Source: Sulfobacillus thermosulfidooxidans (GTDB taxonomy: Bacteria; Bacillota; Sulfobacillia; Sulfobacillales; Sulfobacillaceae). Taken from it: a stretch of DNA of 64,000 nt. Below the pieces are notes generated by a model, which was given only the letters and a program-made list of their open reading frames with translations, made no database searches and had not been told where the DNA came from. The DNA lies in NCBI RefSeq assembly GCF_001280565.1, contig NZ_LGRO01000001.1:2728001-2792000 (forward strand), written 5' to 3'. Each line of letters begins with the position of its first letter. Position 1 is the first letter of the stretch. Both the position numbers and the translations under genes were made by a program. Shown one piece after another: positions 60,099-64,000 of the stretch.

Positions 60099-60279
60099 AT
60101 TGGTGTGTGGCGATACATGCAGGCTTAAAATCTATCGGCTAGTTCAACACAAGAAACTAAGAAACTTGCATAATACCGCGTATCTTTTTTCATACTATTG
60201 TCGGTAGAAGAGATTCCACGCAATGTTGCCGTCATGAAAGATTGACCGTAAGGATTGTCTCATGGCACAATATCCTTAA

Positions 60280-60346
60280 TAGGTCATGGTGTTGACCGGG
60301 GTCATGAGAACCAAATCGCGAGGGATTATTCGCTAATAACACCTAT
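60280..60346 (+). promoter_or_regulatory. Fluoride riboswitch (crcB motif)
   Basis: GGTC (60282-60285) pairs with GACC (60294-60297) around the loop ATGGTGTT. The loop bases GGTGTT (60288-60293) are exactly complementary to AACACC (60338-60343), forming the characteristic pseudoknot. A second stem GCGA/TCGC (60318-60321, 60330-60333) is followed by TAATAACACCTAT, matching the crcB consensus GCTAATGACACCTAC. An insert (60298-60312) lengthens the joining region. Known members bind fluoride with magnesium and turn genes on. Confidence 0.9.
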
Positions 60347-60384
60347 ACAATCAGTGGTGCTGAGATGTATGGGTGTTATTTTTT
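60335..60384 (+). terminator. Terminator overlapping the fluoride aptamer
   Basis: AATAACACCTATACA (60335-60349) pairs with TGTATGGGTGTTATT (60366-60380) in a continuous 15-bp stem with one G-U pair, followed by a T-run to 60384. Its 5' strand contains the aptamer's pseudoknot strand (60338-60343), so ligand-bound aptamer and terminator exclude each other. This makes an ON switch. Confidence 0.9.
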
Positions 60385-60450
60385 CGCTACGATTGAAATC
60401 GCTGAAGGAAGGGAGCAAGATTTTCATTCTCGAGGGGGATTTTTCACCCT

Positions 60451-61182
60451 GTGAATGGGATCGTATATCCAAGAATGAAACCATGGCCATGGATTAAAGC
60501 TCGACTCGGCTTATTTCATCGCAAAGAAACTCGTGAGAACTTCTCTGAATTTTTTGTTCAAGAGACGCAATCAGCAACTTCCGATCACTGTAAAATTTGT
60601 GCAGCACAGGCCCATGCCTTAGACAAATATTTTGATATGCTGTTTTATGAAATGGTGAATGACTTTGAGCAGCGTCAAATCATACGGCAAGCGTGGGGAT
60701 TTTGTCCCCGCCACGTGACGCAGCTGGCAACCTATGGGGATCCCTTAGGTGGGTCGATTATTGTTGACGATGTATTAAATCATCTCTCAGAAATGTCCTT
60801 TCCCTACGAAAAACCTGCGCCGTGTCCAGCATGTGATGTTGAAAAAGAAGTCATCCAGCGTTATACGCCCTTAGTTATTCAGCTGGTTAGGACGGGACAT
60901 GAAGACATTTCGTTGTGCTGGTCACATTTTAAGGAACTTGTAACCAGCACGGATATTTCCCGTGATGTCCGGCAAAAATTGTGGACGGCTCAACAGAAGC
61001 GATGGAAAGCCTGGTTAGAGCCGCTTCACAAGGCGGCTCAAGCCGATTATTTGCATCCTCAGGACCGGGACACATTATTAGTCTGGCGTCAAGTTTTAGC
61101 CTATTGGTCGGATAATGCTCTATCCCCTGAATCATCAAGTATCTCGCCCAGGCTGGATTCATCACACGAAACATCTCCTTAG
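60451..61182 (+). CDS. DUF6062-like protein with two CxxC...CxxH modules
   Basis: A 243-residue soluble protein. Two metal-ligand sets are visible: C47-x2-C50 with C85-x2-H88 (GFCPRH), and C125-x2-C128 (CPACDVEKE) with C156-x2-H159 (LCWSHF). The repeated CxxC...CxxH layout resembles DUF6062 proteins and suggests two zinc or iron-sulfur-like sites. The function is unknown. It is the first gene after the fluoride riboswitch and 77 bp before an MFS transporter. GTG at 60451 (GAGGGGGA upstream) or ATG 60475 may start it. Confidence 0.7.
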   Translation: MNGIVYPRMKPWPWIKARLGLFHRKETRENFSEFFVQETQSATSDHCKICAAQAHALDKYFDMLFYEMVNDFEQRQIIRQAWGFCPRHVTQLATYGDPLGGSIIVDDVLNHLSEMSFPYEKPAPCPACDVEKEVIQRYTPLVIQLVRTGHEDISLCWSHFKELVTSTDISRDVRQKLWTAQQKRWKAWLEPLHKAAQADYLHPQDRDTLLVWRQVLAYWSDNALSPESSSISPRLDSSHETSP

Positions 61183-61259
61183 TTTTCGAAATCATGTAGG
61201 AGCTTAGGATGTGACGAATTCTAGGTGGCGAGAAAATAGGAACCAGGAGGGATTATGGG

Positions 61260-62486
61260 ATGGAACCTCACAATAGAGATAACGAAGGACTACCCTTAGT
61301 ATCGTGGCGCAGCCGTAATGTCTGGGGATTTTCTTTAGCGTCTTTGTTTTCGGACATGGGGCACGAATTAGTCACCACAGTGTTACCAGCATTTTTGTTG
61401 ACCATCGGGGCACCGGTTTTTGCCTTAGCTGTCATTGAAGGCGTATCGAATTTTAGCCAGTCTCTATCTGCCTTGTTAGGAGGGAAATGGGCAAATAACA
61501 CCCAGTCACGACGATCTATTGTCGTGGTCGGTTATATTCTGACCGGAGTAAAAGCTTTAATTGCTTGGGTGAGTTACTGGCCCTGGATTGTCGTCCTGAG
61601 AACGCTGGCTTGGATTGGCCGGGGAGCAAGAGGTCCAATTCGGGATACCATGATTGCCGATGAAGTGCCTTTTCACGACCGGGGCAAAGCCTACGGCTTT
61701 CGGGAAACATTTGATACACTCGGCGCCATCCTAGGTCCTTTAGCGGCCACGTTGCTCATCGCGATCATCCCGTCGCGAACGCTCATTGCTTTAAGTGCGA
61801 TTCCAGCTGTCCTGACGATTCTGGTGATTGTGTTCTTTATCCGGGAACCTAAGCCGTTGTCAGCGGATAGCGGGCATGAGGCTTCTCGTTTAAAACCAGG
61901 AGAAGCTATTTCCTGGCCCCAACAATACCGGATTTTTCGGCGGGCGGTGATTGTGTTTTGGTTTAGTCAGGCTGCCCCGACGTTCTTTATCTTGCGAGTG
62001 CTGTTAGCACATCCCCACGGTTTGCCTTTTTCTACCGACGTCTTAGGATTTGCCCTCTATACCCTTCATAATATTTTTTACGCCGCTTCGTCCTATCCCG
62101 CCGGATTAATGGCTGATCACGGGCATCCAAAATTGGCGACGGTGACCGGCTACATTTTGTGGACGCTAAGTCTGTTAGGCTTTGCAGATTTTCACGCCTT
62201 ACCGGTCCTTTTCTGGCCCGTGTTGTTTATCTTTTCTGGTTTGGCCACGGGCCTTATCGAAACGGGCCAAAAAACCATGACAGTAGCCATGTTACCATCT
62301 CAGGCCCGCGGGGTGGGGCTTGGACAAATTGCGGGACTTAAAGGACTGAGTCAACTGATAGGAACTCTCGTGATTGGCGCTTTGTGGACGCTGCAGCAAC
62401 CGGCCTGGGGATTTCTAGTTTTAAGCGTGGCGGCCGCCTTAGGGATTGGGAATATGATGCTGGTGAGAATGTCATCTGCTGACTGA
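61260..62486 (+). CDS. MFS transporter
   Basis: A 408-residue Major Facilitator protein with about 12 helices. The MFS loop 2-3 region GGKWANNTQSRRSIVVVGYI and the TM5-region GRGARGPIRDTMIADEVP are seen, the latter typical of the YfmO/bicyclomycin-like branch. It is likely a proton-driven exporter. The gene is under the fluoride riboswitch together with the preceding cysteine-rich protein. ATG at 61260 follows AGGAGGGATTA. No CrcB/Fluc or ClC-F gene is seen here, so it could serve fluoride-related export (inference). Confidence 0.85.
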   Translation: MEPHNRDNEGLPLVSWRSRNVWGFSLASLFSDMGHELVTTVLPAFLLTIGAPVFALAVIEGVSNFSQSLSALLGGKWANNTQSRRSIVVVGYILTGVKALIAWVSYWPWIVVLRTLAWIGRGARGPIRDTMIADEVPFHDRGKAYGFRETFDTLGAILGPLAATLLIAIIPSRTLIALSAIPAVLTILVIVFFIREPKPLSADSGHEASRLKPGEAISWPQQYRIFRRAVIVFWFSQAAPTFFILRVLLAHPHGLPFSTDVLGFALYTLHNIFYAASSYPAGLMADHGHPKLATVTGYILWTLSLLGFADFHALPVLFWPVLFIFSGLATGLIETGQKTMTVAMLPSQARGVGLGQIAGLKGLSQLIGTLVIGALWTLQQPAWGFLVLSVAAALGIGNMMLVRMSSAD

Positions 62487-62558
62487 TAAGAGTCATCCAC
62501 CACTTATAAGTCCGTGCACAAAAAGATAGCATCAATATTTCGTGTCTCTTCAGCCAAG

Positions 62559-63839
62559 CTATTCGTGAGAGACAATCAGATCATAAGGCCATATAATATT
62601 AAGTATCGAAGCGAAATGCTCTTCAATGGTTTCGGCGGGGTGTATGTGTCCGCTCGCATCCATTATGGATAACCATAAGGGTAAGGTCCAAATGCCAAAC
62701 GCATCGAGGTGTTGTTGTTCTAGCCAGTGATTAATTTGTTCCAGGTAACGGCTGACACCTTCATCGGTCATTAATGCGGTTCCATCGTTCCATGGTTTGA
62801 TCAATTGATGTAACCATTGTGCTTGAATGATGCCGCCATGGGACTCAGGATCATAAATCCAGCGGGGCACAAAGGGTTCTTGACCGGTAATAAAGAGAAG
62901 AAATGCCCCCAGATTATAATTTTGCTCCCAATCTGCGCTATCCTCGGCAAAGCGTAATAAACGCGTACTGCGAGATCCTTTATCTGCGATCAGCCGGAGA
63001 ATGTGTTCTAAATCGGGAATTTCCGGTTCGAAAATTTGAGCAATCACATCATCAGAACATTGTAGAGCATATAATAAACGAACGGTGAGAGCCGATTGCT
63101 CTAGTAATCTTTCATAGTTGACTTGCACTAATGGATAAATGGCCTCATGAATCCAGGCATGACTTCCCCTCGCCATATTAAAAGGCATTTTCAAAATATG
63201 GCAGGGCGTACGGGGCAACGCCAGTTGCGCGGGCAAATAAGTCCAGGCGGCGGATTCGCTGGGACGAGACAAAATATCGGTTAACGATCGTAGACGAATA
63301 TCACCCATCCGAATATCCATGGCCTGTAATGATGGATGCACGATTCCATTGGCTTCGACAACGGGCGTGTGCGCTAAATCAACACGGACAACCTTGTTAT
63401 CGGCGAAATGACAAAGAACTTCATTATTCTCGTCACTTTGGACGTTTTTCACCCAGAATGTGTTGAGTTCTTGTTCACAGGCCAATTGACTGGGAACCGC
63501 ATGCAGCACCTGAGCATGACCCTTTAGGGGCAACTGTTCGTCGATTAATATCGTCACTGGCTTCGATATAAAATGCATCCAGTGACTATCTTCTTGTGGC
63601 GATCCCTGCCATTGCAAGATGATTTCAAGCGGTGATTCATCGGAACCGTGACTTAAACCATAATCCAATACGGTACCTAGGTCTTGATACATGGGACAAG
63701 GATCTTGCACGATGACCCACAAAATCGCATGGTCAATTCGGCGCAACTCAGAAATGATATGGAAGGCGTCGGCAAGCTGCCATGGGGTTTTCATATCCCC
63801 ATGGGTTAAATCCCATATCAATGTCGGTCTGAGTTGCAT
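62559..63839 (-). CDS. Unrecognised 426-residue protein
   Basis: A soluble protein rich in Trp, His and acidic residues, starting MQLRPTLIWDLTHGDMKTPW and ending DLIVSHE. Repeated W-(Y/I)-x-P and WLxQ-type segments are present, but no catalytic motif or fold is recognised. ATG at 63839 follows AAGGAGCGAGAG. It lies 33 bp after the end of a radical SAM/SPASM gene on the same strand and is probably its operon partner, so it may be substrate, chaperone or a client enzyme. Confidence 0.65.
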   Translation of the reverse strand: MQLRPTLIWDLTHGDMKTPWQLADAFHIISELRRIDHAILWVIVQDPCPMYQDLGTVLDYGLSHGSDESPLEIILQWQGSPQEDSHWMHFISKPVTILIDEQLPLKGHAQVLHAVPSQLACEQELNTFWVKNVQSDENNEVLCHFADNKVVRVDLAHTPVVEANGIVHPSLQAMDIRMGDIRLRSLTDILSRPSESAAWTYLPAQLALPRTPCHILKMPFNMARGSHAWIHEAIYPLVQVNYERLLEQSALTVRLLYALQCSDDVIAQIFEPEIPDLEHILRLIADKGSRSTRLLRFAEDSADWEQNYNLGAFLLFITGQEPFVPRWIYDPESHGGIIQAQWLHQLIKPWNDGTALMTDEGVSRYLEQINHWLEQQHLDAFGIWTLPLWLSIMDASGHIHPAETIEEHFASILNIIWPYDLIVSHE

Positions 63840-63872
63840 AACTCTCGCTCCTTGTGTTCTTTTTATCTCTTA

Positions 63873-64000
63873 TTATACGGTTTGCATGGATTGTGCGAGC
63901 TCGGTTCCGGGACAACCGGGATCTTCCGCTAAATAATTACCCGTTACGGCGTAGGCTCTCGCCCGGGAGCCACCACAAATCGCACGATAGGCACATTGAC
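63873..64000 (-). CDS. Radical SAM/SPASM protein, C-terminal end (truncated by window)
   Basis: Only 42 codons are inside the window, read leftward to TAA at 63875-63873. They encode [20 protein letters not shown] followed by [11 protein letters not shown]. This is the SPASM cluster motif C-x5-CGG-RARAYA-TG-YL--DPGC of radical SAM maturases such as AhbD/NirJ, PqqE-type and related enzymes. The auxiliary iron-sulfur cysteines are present. The radical SAM core lies beyond the window, so the substrate cannot be assigned. Confidence 0.8.
   Translation of the reverse strand, partial: QCAYRAICGGSRARAYAVTGNYLAEDPGCPGTELAQSMQTV

Overview
The window reads as chromosome of an acidophilic, sulfur-oxidising Gram-positive bacterium, most like Sulfobacillus. 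This is inferred from a doxD-doxA pair (thiosulfate:quinone oxidoreductase), Firmicute-type ribosome binding sites, many GTG/TTG starts, moderate GC, and Firmicute riboswitch and peptidoglycan-recycling genes. No database search was possible, so the genus is an inference. No rRNA, tRNA or CRISPR array was seen.

Layout. 1-3553: end of a polysaccharide-export locus (Wzt C-terminal domain, three glycosyltransferases). 3596-7143: an XRE/TPR regulator, a metallo-beta-lactamase-fold hydrolase, a NifX-like protein and an RmlD-like reductase. 7206-8397: two decayed flagellar genes, flagellin (minus) and fliD (plus), truncated at a shared breakpoint. 8548-10691: an orphan haem/siderophore/cobalamin-type binding lipoprotein, a small winged-helix protein and a histidine phosphatase. 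10881-14088: a c-di-AMP (ydaO-type) riboswitch with terminator in front of a taurine/sulfonate-type ABC transporter. 14294-24554: housekeeping and accessory enzymes (MarR, AcoX-like kinase, GH1 glucosidase, lipid kinase, endonuclease IV, M14 carboxypeptidase, class V aminotransferase, alpha/beta hydrolase) and a 28-residue acidic microprotein. 24645-26003: an O-antigen-ligase-like membrane protein.

26321-41174 is best read as one cell-wall sugar salvage region: an RpiR/MurR-like regulator, an ABC importer without its own ATPase, an AmiE-like serine hydrolase, two GNAT proteins, a PIG-L deacetylase, NamZ (exo-muramidase), NagZ and NagB. It resembles the Bacillus subtilis murQ-murR-murP-amiE-nagZ-namZ cluster, but the PTS permease is replaced by an ABC importer and no MurQ etherase is present. 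An IS110-family element with a long non-coding left end sits inside it, and gene debris (an oppD/oppF tail and an unknown C-terminal tail) lies nearby.

41344-57928: HIT protein, nitronate-monooxygenase-like enzyme, secreted GH18 protein with a peptidoglycan-binding insert, guanylate-kinase-like protein, glycosyltransferase, flavin reductase, thiolase, tandem rhodanese, an XPB-type helicase operon, a GAF/fRMsr-like protein, a HAD protein, and a GntR plus amino-acid permease pair. 57976-60098: a MerR-like protein with a Met/His-rich loop, divergent from doxDA. 60280-62486: a fluoride riboswitch whose aptamer and terminator are mutually exclusive, followed by a protein with two CxxC...CxxH modules and an MFS transporter. 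This is the strongest candidate for an undescribed fluoride-response module. 62559-64000: an unrecognised 426-residue protein downstream of a radical SAM/SPASM protein cut off by the window end.
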